Both the position numbers and the translations under genes were made by a program. Of a stretch of DNA of 64,000 bases, positions 37,640 to 49,700 are shown one piece after another (positions within the stretch are counted from its first letter, which is position 1; each line of letters begins with the position of its first letter). The notes below the pieces were generated by a model, which made no database searches, was not told where the DNA came from, and was given only the letters and a program-made list of their open reading frames with translations. The stretch is taken from NCBI GenBank assembly GCA_030407085.1, contig CM059586.1, positions 102,747,501 to 102,811,500 of the forward strand. The letters run 5' to 3'. Source of the stretch: Trichopria drosophilae. Taxonomy: Eukaryota > Arthropoda > Insecta > Hymenoptera > Diapriidae.

Positions 37640-38075
37640 GAAAATTACTGAAAATAAAAAATAAAATATTTAGTTCACTGCATTTCAATATAAGCAGTAA
37701 CTGTAAACACCTACTGGATGTAGAAAACGGACCGTTACTACTTAAATTAATGCATTACACACTATAAGTAGTAACAGTCAGCGCATACTGAAATATAACA
37801 CTAATTGTTCCTACGTTGATAACTGCTTTTCCTGATATAAGTAATAACAAGCAGTATTTAATGAAAATAAAGCACAGAATGTTACTACTTAGATTACTAA
37901 CTTTTCTTCACATAAGTAGTTTGCAATCAACACTGACTAAAAATAGAAGATGGACTGTTACTACTTATATTAACTTATTACTACTTATATACAACTTTCC
38001 ATGATCTAAGTAAGATTAGCACTTATTACAAATAAAACACGGACTGTAAGTACTTTTATTACTGCTTTTCAGTAA
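37640..38075. repeat. Second hairpin array, a shortened copy of the 32.6-33.8 kb array
   Basis: About six units follow the order of the main array. Units equivalent to 32851 and 32926 (CACTAATTGTTCCTAC, TTTTCCTGATATAAGTA, AAGCAGTATTTAAT) are followed by a hybrid that starts like the unit at 33003 (CACAGAATGTTA) and ends like that at 33190 (CATAAGTAGTTTGCAATCAA). Units equivalent to 33264 and 33339 then follow. The array is flanked on the right by a GA-rich tract. Confidence 0.8.
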
Positions 38076-38164
38076 TTTAATTCTTAAAATATTGATTTTT
38101 CTAGCAATATGTAAGTAAATGATGTTAGTATTGTAGTGTACTTTACAGTTGTTTTGAAGGGTTA

Positions 38165-38445
38165 CATAAGAAGAAAGAGGGAGACAGAGATAGAGATATA
38201 AAGAGAGAGAAAGGGATATAGAAGGGAGGGAGGGGGATATAAAAATGGAGAGAGAGGGATATAAAAAGGGACAACGAAGGATTTAAAAAGGGATTGAGAG
38301 TTGGATATAAAAAAGGGGAAATAGGTATGTAGAGAGAGAGATAGAAGATTTGAAAAAGCTAGACGAAGAAAGAGAGAAAGGGGGATAGAAAGCGAGAGAG
38401 AGGTCGATAGTTTATTTCCATTTTATTTTAATGTTACCCTCCCAC
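38165..38445 (+). repeat. GA-rich degenerate tandem tract
   Basis: About 250 bp of purine-rich DNA with a loose unit GGGATATAAAAAGGGAGAGA. It ends in GGTCGATAGTTTATTTCC and TTTTAATGTTACC, the same end as at 35960-36000, suggesting both are copies of one longer repeat with a variable purine tract. Confidence 0.7.
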
Positions 38446-39543
38446 ATTCAAAACTTAATTTTATATCAGAGAAACAAATTAAAGCAGTATTAATGTACTT
38501 TTTCTGATAAATTATTATACCCAACGAGCTTTACGAATTCGTTTCAAGAAAATATTTTTTCATAATAACAATTTTGGCTTTTTTAAAAATAAAAGGCATA
38601 AAAGACTTTTCCAGTATCAAAGAGTAAAAAATGTTATTCGGCAAGTAACAAGAGTACCTTAAGTTATATCTTATATCGCATTTTCAAATTACACATTGCT
38701 TTAAGGTTGGTTATATTTGGTCAAAATCAATTTTGTAGATTACTCAAATGTTAGTATACTCCGCCTCTTTATACAAATATGATCATACGCAGAATATATA
38801 AACAAACGTTGGAAAATAACGAGACAACCCCTATCTAATTTTAAACTTTAAATCAGGTGTCGATTATTTTTCCGATTTCCTTTTCCACGCTCGCATTTTC
38901 GCGCCTCGATTTTCTCGGTATCCCGAGTTTCTCCGAGTTTGTCGAAAATATTGTAATAGCCACCTTAGAAACCACGACACGTATAAGACTTCGATTCTTC
39001 GAGATAGACACGGCATTATCCACGGAAAATAGATTTATTTCAAGAAACTTCAAGGAAAGTTGTTTGACTTCCGTGCGTATTAGCATTTCGTATTTTCGAC
39101 TAACTTAATGCTGCTCATAACGCACTGGATCTCATGTATACATTCGGGCGACAAAAAAAACTTATTAAGATGCTGCAGTATAATATGTACGAAACGAAAC
39201 AAATTCTAATAACGTTTTCCGCTGGATGAACTGAGCGTGTGAGCTCGGTGTATAAAATCTCGTTGGGAAACAGGAAGTCGGTGTTAAAGCCATACCAATA
39301 ATTTTATTTTTTATTTTAAGAATTAAAATTTATTTAGAAAGAACAAGGGAAAAGACTAAAACTATACAAATATTCATCGTCGTGTATTTATGTAGAAATT
39401 CCTATTAAATATAAAAAGTAAAAACTAAAATATTAATTAGTTCAAAATATTGAATACTGAGTAATAGTATGTGATTTATAATTACTGATATTAAAACAAT
39501 TAAAGTATCTTACGTACAGTTTTCAATTTATTTAAATAATTTG

Positions 39544-39744
39544 TTATTCTTTTACATTCTCAGTAGTTACACGAATTTTACTTTCTCGGGGTAGGAGAGA
39601 ACGTGACTCCAAAACGCTCGGACAAATCGCAATCCAGAATTCGGACGAAAGCCGTCGCCATGGAAAGAAAGTTTCGTCGAATTGATGGATCACGTACTCC
39701 CGCGAAATAATGAAACCGGAAAGTTCATCGCACTCGATGCACAT
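39544..39744 (-). CDS. Unrecognised 66-codon ORF
   Basis: A true ATG frame (MCIECDELSGF..., ending ..TENVKE) with a stop lies in a GC-richer island downstream of the NLF-1 exon on the same strand. There is no signal peptide and no donor or acceptor at its edges that I trust. It is most likely conserved non-coding DNA or chance. Confidence 0.12.
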   Translation of the reverse strand: MCIECDELSGFIISREYVIHQFDETFFPWRRLSSEFWIAICPSVLESRSLLPRESKIRVTTENVKE

Positions 39745-39793
39745 AAGATTACTTTTCGCGGAATTTTCCGACGTTACATTCCCGGCTTAATTG

Positions 39794-39809
39794 TATATAT
39801 ATATATATA
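39794..39809. repeat. TA dinucleotide run
   Basis: Eight TA units next to a T-rich stretch, at the edge of the GC-richer 39.54-39.78 kb island. Confidence 0.85.
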
Positions 39810-41116
39810 ATTTTTTTATCAACATCATTAAGACTTGGCGTTTACTTCATGCCTTACGAAGAAAAATGAAGTTCCAGTTAAGTCCCGACTAGCTACTTTT
39901 GATTGGTTTATGATTCCGAGTTGCTCCGCGAGTTACCACTGCAAGCGGTTGATGAGGGCGTATTGTAGAAATGTGATTCGAAAAGTGAATTAGAAATTCA
40001 AGGCAACGCATTCGGTGAACTGCACTCTTTTTATCAGCTTCGTTCAAAAGTATTCAAATATTTTGAGGTCGAGCCGGCAATTCGGAGCTTTGGAGCATAG
40101 TTAATCAGATATTGTTCGTGAAAAAGTTTGGCCGAAAAGCGGCATGTAACTTTCTAAGCAATAACGGCAATTGAATTGTTATGCGATAAGTACTTCTAAC
40201 GAAAAACTTTTTCATCCATTATCTTAAAATTATGGTTTGCAGCAGTCTCTTTATTTTCACAACAGTTGGTGCGCTAATTAACGCGTTTCCTCCATTACGG
40301 AAATGTCCTTTAAAAGCACTGCAAGTTTAAAAAAGGACTATATTATTTAAATTATTATTTGATGCATTAAAAATAAAATAAAATTTAATTTTAACGATTC
40401 TAATTCTAGTTCCTTTCCGCTTGATGAATTTCTTATTGAATATTGACGTTAAACCCGATTCGTAGAATTAGAAATCGTCAATCACAATTTTAATTTCCTC
40501 AAACACAGATTCTCGATGCGAATCATCTCACAGACAAGAAAAAACCCACGAGGCTGCGAATTAATGTAATTACTGGTGTATATACCCGCTGATATGCTGG
40601 CAGACCGTACTGGCAATGGTGGCAAGAGGACACTTAACGCGACGCCGTAAATACCCGAAGTGGGTGGAAAAACGGTGTCGCGAGGCAAACGAATATGGGT
40701 CAGGCCTGCTTTGGACAGACTCCTGCTCGCAGTGCTCCCACATTGTAATTATGAATTATTTTTTGATTATATATGTTGGTATGATGAATTTTTGACCTTA
40801 TCGCCCCTCCATCAATACCTGACGTCGACATTTAGCATTTTATTGACGACCCACGGTATACCCAGGCATCAATCGTGAAAGCAAAATAATGAGGCCTCCA
40901 CAGCTCGATCACAAAAAACCGATCGTATGTCAGACATATTAAAACGTACCATATATCCAATTCGTTTCACGTCCATTAAATACGGATTACTCTGGAAATA
41001 CTAAAATTAACCACAGAGACAATGTCATTTTAACGATGACAAAATGGTTATCGCTGGAAACATTTGCAGAAATGACGCTGAAAATAATATGAGAAATATT
41101 GTGAAGCAATATATTA

Positions 41117-41122
41117 ACTCAC
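41117..41122 (-). other. Splice donor of the large NLF-1 exon
   Basis: Minus-strand sequence CACTGCAAG|GTGAGTTAAT is a consensus donor. It falls exactly where the family homology is interrupted inside the cysteine-rich domain, and the frame would hit TAA two codons into the intron. Confidence 0.85.
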
Positions 41123-43279
41123 CTTGCAGTGGGCGCAGTTGTGGATTACTGAGTAAGGCTGAGAGCAGTCGTAACGTCCCAGTACTTCCTCAAATTCGCA
41201 TTGTAATCTGGCGGCGAGGTTGTCTACCAAAAGCAGCTTCTCCAAGGCACCGGTGCACTCATTACCACCGTTCAAGATCTCCTCGAGCGGTCCACCTTTA
41301 CCGGGCGCCAGGCCGTTAACAACCGCGTGTTCGCAGCAATGCCTGAGACGCAGGCCGCGCATGAACCAATATCGATTCTCCCGCAGGGTTGTAAAATTCA
41401 GCGAACTGCTCCGACCGAAATCTTTTCGACAGATGTCCCTCTTGTGCGACTCTTCGAGATAAAAAAGGCACTGTTCTGGAGCCGTCCGCTCGTCAGAATC
41501 TTTATTCGCGCGCGACTTCCTCCGACCACCACCAACAATACCACTACTATCACCACTATACCCTTCTCGGCTAATATCCAGCATTCGGTCCTTATCACTT
41601 AGCGTCTTTACCCTGTCTGTCGACGTCGCCATTACCTCAGGTGACGAGAATGATGACGACGGCACCGAATTGGCAGATCTTTTGCTCTTCCCTGCGGCCT
41701 GTCGCCCGGGAATTATTCCCTCGATTGTCAGCCTCTGAATGACCTCGTGAAACATCCCGTCGATGTTGCCCGGCGATTTCGTCCCGCAGGGAACAGGACA
41801 GTTCGTAGGAACTTCGGGAGGACCGCAAGTACCCTGAAGGTCGGCTGGCGATGGACCCGCCAAGTCGCATGCCGACAACCATGGATTAATCTGGTTCACC
41901 TCCCAAGTATATTCGTTGTAAGGATGCTTCGTCTCAGGCTCCTCGACACCCTGATGACCTTGGCGCAGGTACTGCTGTCTGTCATCGATACCCTGAAGAT
42001 ACGGTTGCTGCCCTTGATGATGCTTCCCCGCATCGGAATAGGCCGACGATGACGACGCGATGCGCTGCGTAAAATTTTCGGTATGTGCGTTGATCCTGGG
42101 GTCCGGGGGACTTGAACGTGTCGCGGAGTCGGTGGAACACAGCAAGGGCCATGCCAGGAGGTACAGAATAAAAAGAAGGACATTGTTCTTTCCACGTTTA
42201 CGAATCCCTTCTTTCGATCGCCGACATTGCGAATGGCGCTGCAATTGCGTGAAGGGACTCTTCGATTTTTCGGCAGTGTAGACGCCATCATTTCGTAATA
42301 TCTCCCTTCTTTCGTCAAATTCGAAAACTTTCTTGTGATGATGTCGTCTTCGTCCATTAGCTCCCTTGGCGACACTGGTGTCGAGTGAAGGTCTACCTGG
42401 CACGTAAAGGCAGGTGGTTGTTTCAGGTAAATCATTGTTGATCGTCGTTCGTTCGTCTTTCTGTTTACTCTGCCGATAGTCCTCAAACATTTTCTTCTCC
42501 GCGTTCTCGAAAAGGTGAGCATCCAATAGACTGATCTTGAGATCGCTTTCCGTCTCGCCATTGTCACTCTTGTCTTTGTCATTAAAGGCAGTGTAAGCAA
42601 GCACATCGATAGTAGAAGAGCCCGGGAACGTCGTGCCAGTGCTACCGAAACGTTCGTCTTTGGTGCACGGACCGTTACTTCGGTGGCATATCGACTTTTG
42701 CTCCCGCAGTCGAGGTCGACAATGTGCGGTGATGCACTTCCTCTTTCTTTTCGTAGTGGAGCAAAATGCTTGTGCATTGCCTGGGTCGGTCGGCACGCAA
42801 AACGATTTTCCTCCAATAAAGCCGGGGGTGTTGTGAAAGGCAGTGACATATTCGGCTTTTGACTTTTCACACTTGTGACATACGAGGCACGAGGTTCTCC
42901 GATTCTCGGCGAGACGGCGTTCCGCAATATAGCTAGATGAGGACTTCGGCGTGGCAAAAGTGACAGAAAATACGAAAGTCGACAGCACTGTTGATGACAC
43001 AGATAATGATAAAAAGTAAGATGAGAAGGACTCGCAATTGACGCAACTCGAGGAAGTGAAGTTTCTGGAGGAATGGCTGACGAGCCCGGTGCATCCATGA
43101 TCATTCGCGGGTAGGAATCGAACAGCACCGCCATGGGCTGGGATCCAAGTACGAGAGTGAAGAAACTCCCATTCTCTCCGATGTTCAGAATGTAAGGACA
43201 ATAATTGCTGACCGGATCCTTCGGCGATGTTCCTTCTCGGCGTGGGTAGTCCCGTGAATCGGGGTAGATCGAGTCGCAT
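41123..43279 (-). CDS. NLF-1: NLF-1/FAM155 (NALF) family NALCN channel chaperone, large partial exon
   Basis: The family are ER-resident membrane proteins that bind the NALCN sodium leak channel and promote its folding and axonal delivery, setting neuronal resting excitability. Seen: the frame has a basic, low-complexity N-terminal part, a hydrophobic helix at about 42137-42190 (LLFILYLLAWPLLC), a linker with an NFT sequon, then a cysteine-rich segment. The last ~50 residues match the FAM155 signature: Cys-x2-ALEK, a QCEFEEVL..Y block, then PYSV-x3-C-x2-CK, equivalent to vertebrate EEF..VLHKY..EEYSV..C...CK. The reading stops at an AAG|GTGAGT donor, phase 0, so the rest of the domain (the Y..W.CS and second Cys block) is in exons to the left that I did not find. 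The start is uncertain. The first in-frame ATG is at 43279; a better Kozak context (GAAAAGATG-like) is at 42490, which would leave about 100 residues before the helix, closer to the vertebrate layout. Confidence 0.85.
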
Positions 43280-43998
43280 GGGCACCGGATCGGGGACTCT
43301 AACCAAGTCCCGTCCACGTCGTTGTCGTCGGCGCTCCTTGACAGCGTGGCACGCCAAGCCGTGGAGCGACTCCTGTCCTGCTGTTTGGAGCAGGTGGAGT
43401 CCCGAGTCCCTGCTGTTTTGAGGAACGTCGGTCGCCAATGAGGAAAGCAGTACCTCGGTGTGGCGCGATGTGGAATGATGGACGAGTCTTGCTGTTTGCG
43501 ATCGCGTGCGCCAAGCTGCGGGAGCTGCGGACCCCGCATCGCTGCCAGGAAGGCTTGGGCCCGCCTCTTTGTCGAAGCACCACGATCCAAGAGATCTTTG
43601 ATTTTGTTTCTGCGGGACCAGGACAACCCGCTTCCACAACCTCAACGTTCGACGCGGTTCGCGTGCATTTCTGGGAACGACGTCGTGATCCTTTCCTGAT
43701 TCGCCTTCCAATTGACTGACAGTCTTTCGAATTGTCTCGCTCTTTCCACCGTTTTCGCTCCTCGGCTTCTTTTCTCGGCGACGACGAGGACGCCAATGCG
43801 ACTCGCAGTCCTTTTGCGACGTAGTCAGCCCCGCTTCTACGTTTCCCGGGCCTGTGGACCAGGAACCTGCCTGCCAGACTCGGGGCAGCGGGGCCCTTAG
43901 AAGTTCCCCTGGGCCAACTGTGCCGATCCACCAATGTGATGCTGTGCCCGCAACACCGATAACCACTCGAATTCCTCCAACGGTTGCACCGCTGTGTC
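43280..43998 (-). other. 5' part of the NLF-1 exon, probably 5' UTR or alternative N terminus
   Basis: This stretch lies between the splice acceptor and the first in-frame ATG of the NLF-1 frame. It is GC-rich and all three minus-strand frames are open over most of it, so the sequence alone does not decide coding status. The NLF-1 frame stays open to the acceptor but has no ATG here; its translation is rich in Arg, Ser and Gly and does not look conserved. A second frame (43626 down past 43090) reads more like real protein around 43090-43330. I favour untranslated leader or an N-terminal extension spliced from an upstream exon. Confidence 0.5.
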
Positions 43999-44018
43999 CT
44001 GAAAAAATAAAACAAAGA
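43999..44018 (-). other. Splice acceptor of the large NLF-1 exon
   Basis: Read on the minus strand, the exon is preceded by a strong polypyrimidine run and AG (CTTTGTTTTATTTTTTCAG before GACACAGC). This is a textbook acceptor. It shows that at least one exon lies further right, consistent with the CpG-rich island at 50-52.5 kb being the 5' end. Confidence 0.75.
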
Positions 44019-45470
44019 ATAATATTAGCAAAGATTCGAATTACGTTTTATCATAGTTATACTAAAAAAATTAACAACAATCCGCCCAAAATTGTTATGT
44101 TTATACTCGCTTTTTAATCTTAGGTATTTTCACACCCCTCTTATTCCTAATTATTCACAAGTGAAGTTACACGTTTTTGCTGAGGGTTAAATTAGTTCGG
44201 ACTAGTTTTGGGAAGAGAGTCTGGTACGAACAGTGATTGAGAGTATGTACCGAATTTCTGCCATTTTTATCTTACGCTTTGAGTGAAGCTAGATACTTTG
44301 CCCCAAAAATGTATGAATTATTAAAATACCAAATACCACACAATCAGATTACTACAGAAATAGTCAGGCTACTCTCGATGTTTATTTTTTTGTTCGTTAA
44401 ACTGAATAATCAAACAAGTACGTTATTTCAGAACATCATTTCGAAGCATTGGACCGAGCAAAGCTAGTACCAAGCGATTTCGAGCGTTTGCTTTTGACAA
44501 TATGGCATTAGATATCAGATGTTCGATGAATATTCACGAAGGTTCCCGATAAAGCTTGAATTCGCTCTGATCTGCACCACAGCTGACGACATAGCTGATG
44601 GTACCAGGAAATGGTACACTTGTTCCAATACATTTTCGAGCAACCATGTGTACAATTTTCAACTGTCCAATATCAACATAATACATTTTCGAAAGAGGCG
44701 TGAAATTTTTCTGTAATATACTCGGATATTTTGTGTATTTTAGGAAAAACTAAAATACATATATGAAAGTAAAACTAGACTGTGAATTTTGACTTGCATG
44801 AAGAGAGATTTACAAAATGACATATTCCTTGAAAAAATCTGAAATAGAAGTTTTGTAGAACAATATAACTGGGAAAGATGAGAAATGTTATTCTCTTACA
44901 AACATAAGCTTTATTATTTTTGAGGTTTTGTCTTGAGTGAATTTATAAATGATGTTAGTTTTATAAATTAAAACTAAACTACCGAAATATAGTCTTCAAA
45001 TTCATATTTAAAAGGATCAAAACTTCTTTATAAAATTGATTTTATTGTTTCGTAATTCAACAAATCTGTATAAAAATTTGACATTTATATGGATAAATGA
45101 TAATATTAAATAAAAACGTGCTTTGGTTTTATTTATATAATTTAAAGTTTATTAAGTGAAAGCAATTTAATAATAATAATAATGAATACTCGCTAAAGAA
45201 TTTGTTAATTCTGGTATTATCAAAATGTATTTACATTGTTAATATTTAATAGGTATAAACTATCGAACTAAATATAGAAAATCTACTACTGGCTACTTGG
45301 ACAAAATGATGTCTACGAGTATATGTAATTTCCGCCCTCGAGATGGAACCTCCGAAAGTGATAAATTCGGTTAGATTATGGTAAGGACTGAAACCTAATA
45401 GCAAATTCGATTAATTTAGCAGATAGAAAAGTTTTAAAAACCCGTTGTTGATGTCGCGTATTGCAATTAA
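44019..45470. other. Intron upstream of the NLF-1 exon
   Basis: AT-rich, with short plus-strand frames at 44237-44716 that are not protein-like. It ends where the higher-order hairpin satellite begins. Confidence 0.45.
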
Positions 45471-45477
45471 TAAAATG

Positions 45478-46790
45478 CAGTAATCTGAGTAGTAACAGTC
45501 CCCACCTATCTCAAATGAAAAAAGTAGTAACATTCAGCGCAGTGTTTTGTTCAAAGTGCGTGCGGACTGCTACTACTTATATTAAAGTTCAATGACCTTA
45601 GTAGTAACAGTCCCCGCGATGTTTTAGTGTAATAGATGCAAACTGCTACTGTTTAGATTGCTGCATTTTATCATACACAATATTACTACTTATATTAATA
45701 TGCAATAATCTAAGTAGTAACTATCCGTTTCGTGTTTTATCGTTGTAGATGCCGATCATTACTATGCAATTAGAATGCAAGAACCTAAGTAGTTCTCCGC
45801 GCTGTATTTTATTCGAAATAAGTACGGACTGTTGCTACCTAAATGAAAAAGCAATAAGTTAAGTAGTAACATTTCTAATCATGTTTTATTATAGTAGTCA
45901 CGGGGAACATTACTACTTAGACTATCTGCAGTAATCTAAATAGTAACAGACTCGCGACGTTTTATTTAAAGTAGGCACAGTTTGTGACTACTTAGATTAC
46001 TGCATTTTAGATAGTTTGTATACTGTTACTACTTACACTAAAATACAATAATGTAAGTAGTAACTGCCCGCTTCGTATTTTGTCGTTGGAAATCGCGACT
46101 ATTACTGTGTAATGAATACAATAATCTAAGTAGTCATCCACACTGTATTTTATTCGAAATAAGTATGGAGTATTACTATGTAAATTAAAAAGAAATAATT
46201 TAAGCAGTGACATATCGAATCGTATTTTGTTATCGAAGGTATGGACCATTACTACTTAGGCTGATAGCAGTAACTTAAGTAGTAACGGTCCCGCGATGTT
46301 TTATTTGAAGTAGGCTCAGATTATTATTACTTAGATTACTGTATTTCAGAATGTATAGTGTTACTACTTACATTAAAATGTAATAATCTATTTAATAGCA
46401 GTCCGCTTCGTATTTTGTCATTGTAGAAGCCGACTATTACTATTTAATTAAACCACAATAAACTAAGTAGTAATCGGCCTTCGTGTATGGTATTCGAAGT
46501 TGGTACCGACTGTTACTACCTAATTTAAAAAGCAATAATTTAAGTAGTGACATTCAGAATCTTGTTTTATTATAGTTACAGACCTTTACTACTTAGACTA
46601 ATAGCTGTAACCTAAGTAGTAACAGTTATGTTTTACTAATTGTTAACAGCGATGATTTATTCAAAATTAGATTTATCCTGTTACTACTTTGGAAGGTATT
46701 TGTAGATGTTACTATTTTAGAACGACTGATTCGCTTTTTTTCGTAGTATGTGCAGACAGCCACGACTTATCTTACTGCATTTTAGCACTT
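45478..46790. repeat. Higher-order hairpin satellite, ~340 bp period
   Basis: Units of about 68 bp with the same TTACTACTTA/TAAGTAGTAA arms but different linkers (TCGTGTTTTATCGTTGTAG, GCGATGTTTTATT, TTTATTCGAAATAAGTA) are arranged in a repeating block of about five. Blocks start at about 45711, 46054 and 46391, giving periods of 343 and 337 bp, with a partial block before at 45478-45710. The last block decays after 46650. The array lies in the NLF-1 intron upstream of the large exon. Confidence 0.8.
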
Positions 46791-49700
46791 ATAAGCCGCA
46801 CTTATTTAAACTTTACCATATGAAAACACGATGGAGTTTGCTGTTAGGTGTGAACTTTCATCAAATCAGAACCGAATTTATTATTTTAAGTTACGAATCG
46901 AAGGTCTAATTCAGTCATGACGTCATACTAATTAAATGCCTCAAATGTTCAGTGCATCAAAATTGAATATTTTTTTTGTGTTCATAGAAGCACAATCCAG
47001 GTCTGTTTTAAAAAATAAACCCCCACTGCGAACCTATACAGAGACTGAGAACAATTGTACTTCAAAAATAAAAAACGCTTGGAACGCCCTCTACGTTACT
47101 TTTTTAACTTTATGAATCCTTCAAGAATTCGAGCCATAATTGAATTATCGAGTATTCCATTGTCCTATGGATTTTAGTCTACCATTTCTAAAAGAATAAT
47201 TCCCGAGCAACGTAATTAATATATGGCAATTACGATTATATGGCAACGCTATTCCCTAGAAATATATTTTACATATTATTGAATTAAATGTCAACTATTA
47301 ATATTGGCACGGGGTAAAGCATAGCACATTAAAGTCTAATATTCTCCTATTGTTCACTAGTAATGCGTATTCGTATTTGAAGGAGAGCGGCCATGACCAG
47401 CCGCGTAGTGTGCAGCAGTGTTGTATTGATTGTACGCACGGAGGGTTAAGCGTTAAGCAGGCTTTGATCGTGAATGAATACTAGTCAATACTGCAACTTA
47501 AACAACAAAACTCGAACTGTAGTTTCTCGAGCATTAATTGATGGAAATTCAAAAGGATATTCCGTCCATTCTACTTAAATGGTAGTTAACAACTACAAAA
47601 CACGACACGACAAACGGAATTCAATGTTATCTACTTTACGGGCTTCGAAAATATTTCAGCTCATTACAACTGAAATAATATCATTTTGATTAATGGAAAT
47701 GTATTGCGTTAACGACGCAACAATAATACCAGACAAAATGTTTCAAATCGTGTGTTTATTTAAGTAATTAAAGTACTTTCGGATAATTTACGCTTTAAAA
47801 CCAAAACAAATAGAATAATTATAATGAAGAATACTTGTAGGTGTGTAATTTGCAATGCCGATTATCAGCGTGCATAGAGAATCGAATGCATGTATGACCT
47901 ACTTCGTGAGGTGTAAATGCCAGTGCTTACAGATACCAAATGAAGCAATTTCGGCCGGGTATTAACAATCTCTGCTATCACGAAAAACCGGAAACAATGG
48001 ATGTTTGTTTATTCCCCGAAATTCGAAATTGTCTTTTTTTTGCGCCTCTTGTGTTTTGATAAATTTATATAAAGGAACTATTTTGATGATCCATTAATCT
48101 GTTATTTTAAGGATTTTCATTATAAAATTTTTATGAGTCACTAATTATTATTTTTAAAAAAATACTAAAAAAAATGAAAATTTTCAATTTACAATTTGTC
48201 TTGTTAAAACATACCGTAACTACTGAGCGATTTCAAGTTCACTGAAGTTCAACTTTCGAGGAAAAGAATTACGCCGACTATATTTCTACCTTTGCCAACA
48301 AATACGAACCAATCGAATTCGAACAATCTGCTATTTTTAGCACTCGCGAATAATACTTCCAATCTATCCGTCAGTGATTTCCAAAGCCCCGCCTGACGTT
48401 TCATTTGATCTCTCATGGATATCGACACGTCGTTTTCTCGTTCTTAATCCAGGTTTATTACCGAAATATTCAAAATGAAAGATAATTAATTCCTCATGAA
48501 AGATGGAGCTTTCGAATCCTGAATATCATACAACCGTTAAAAATTTAATCACTTAAAAAAACTAAATATTTCATTTTTGTATGAAAAGATTTTTTTATTT
48601 CAAAAGTGAATTCTCATCTGAATACTTTTGTATATCCTGTTTCGAACAAAACGTGCAAAACTAGAGTTCGCAACCGCAAGACTAAGGGTCAACTAGTTGT
48701 AGTACTGCCGCTGTACACGGCAAGTGTTTTGCGGTTCCAAGTCGGTATAGCGCAGTAGACTACGGTAGTGATATTGGAAAAACTATATAGTTCCCTCGAC
48801 ATCGATACGGGAAAATAAAACTGAGACCCTTCGAAACAAGTAGAATTTCTGTATAAATAAAAAAAATGTATTTCTTTGAGTATCTTGTGCTCTAATTTAA
48901 AATGGTTTGGAAGGTGAACTAATAATCGTGGTTCCATTAGTAGGTGAGTTGATAATAGCATAGCTAAAACATTTACCCTTTAACGAAATCAATATCATAA
49001 GCGATTAAGTTCAATAAACTGTTTGAAATTTGAACTTGAGTGAGAATTAGAACCAATTGCGGGATTCTCTGTTTTAAGTATCGCCCTATACATTTGGTGC
49101 GCACCGAGCCGAACCGAACCTGTAGTCGTTACTCGCTTCATTTGATATACAGTTATTGGTTTTCTCTATCCATTTAATTGCTATTGGTCCTACTGCTCCG
49201 ACGCGGAAAGTGATACGATTATTCACGCGGCGTAAAAAAAATTAGAAAAGGCATCTCTGGTCGCGTTAAAATTTCAATGGGTTTCGAATAACCCGTATCA
49301 TCTGATATAAAAGTTTAGAAGCGTTGATTAACTGTTAGTATTTCAATTCACTCTATTGTAATTGTAAAAATAACAAATTTGACATTTTCAGGAATAAAGT
49401 AAGTAACAAAAATAATTTGAACATATTTGACACCGTTCGCTCATGTTTAGGAAGTGCTAGGACTTTATGATGGCCGAAACCTGCATTGAGTAAGGTTAGT
49501 ATCTAAAAGGGATCGTGAAAGGGCGATAAACCGAGAACACCGTATCACAGGTAGGTCAATTTCGTGCGCGAATGAAATCTGAACCCTTTTTTAAGGATAT
49601 GGAAGGGAGGCTACGAAGGAAACGACCACATTGAATGAGTATATCAGAAAGATGAAAGCTGGATTCTATAAACTACAGTAGTGAATCACCAATAGCAGAA

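Larger units (their letters stand above)
33790..37640. other. AT-rich DNA between the two hairpin arrays
   Basis: Apart from the single hairpin unit at 34.1 kb and the perfect hairpin at 35.9 kb, no gene or repeat is recognised. Frames at 36125 and 36770 are short and A/T-biased. Confidence 0.4.
38446..41116. other. Intron downstream of the NLF-1 exon, with GC-richer islands
   Basis: On the minus strand this follows the donor at 41122. GC-richer patches at 38.86-39.10, 39.54-39.78 and 40.48-40.90 kb were read for the missing FAM155 cysteine block (Y..W.CS, C..FC..V...CP) on the minus strand; none was found. Confidence 0.45.

Noticed and set aside
39540..40900. Next NLF-1 exon with the second half of the cysteine domain
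   Set aside because: The GC-richer patches were read in minus-strand frames and none shows the expected W.CS or C..FC..V...CP pattern.
43964..43966. Start of the NLF-1 frame at 43966
   Set aside because: The codon is GTG, not ATG, and a splice acceptor lies 32 bp upstream; it is simply an internal codon or leader sequence.
41044..44117. Plus-strand frames across the NLF-1 exon
   Set aside because: They are antisense shadows of the coding exon and none exceeds about 100 codons.
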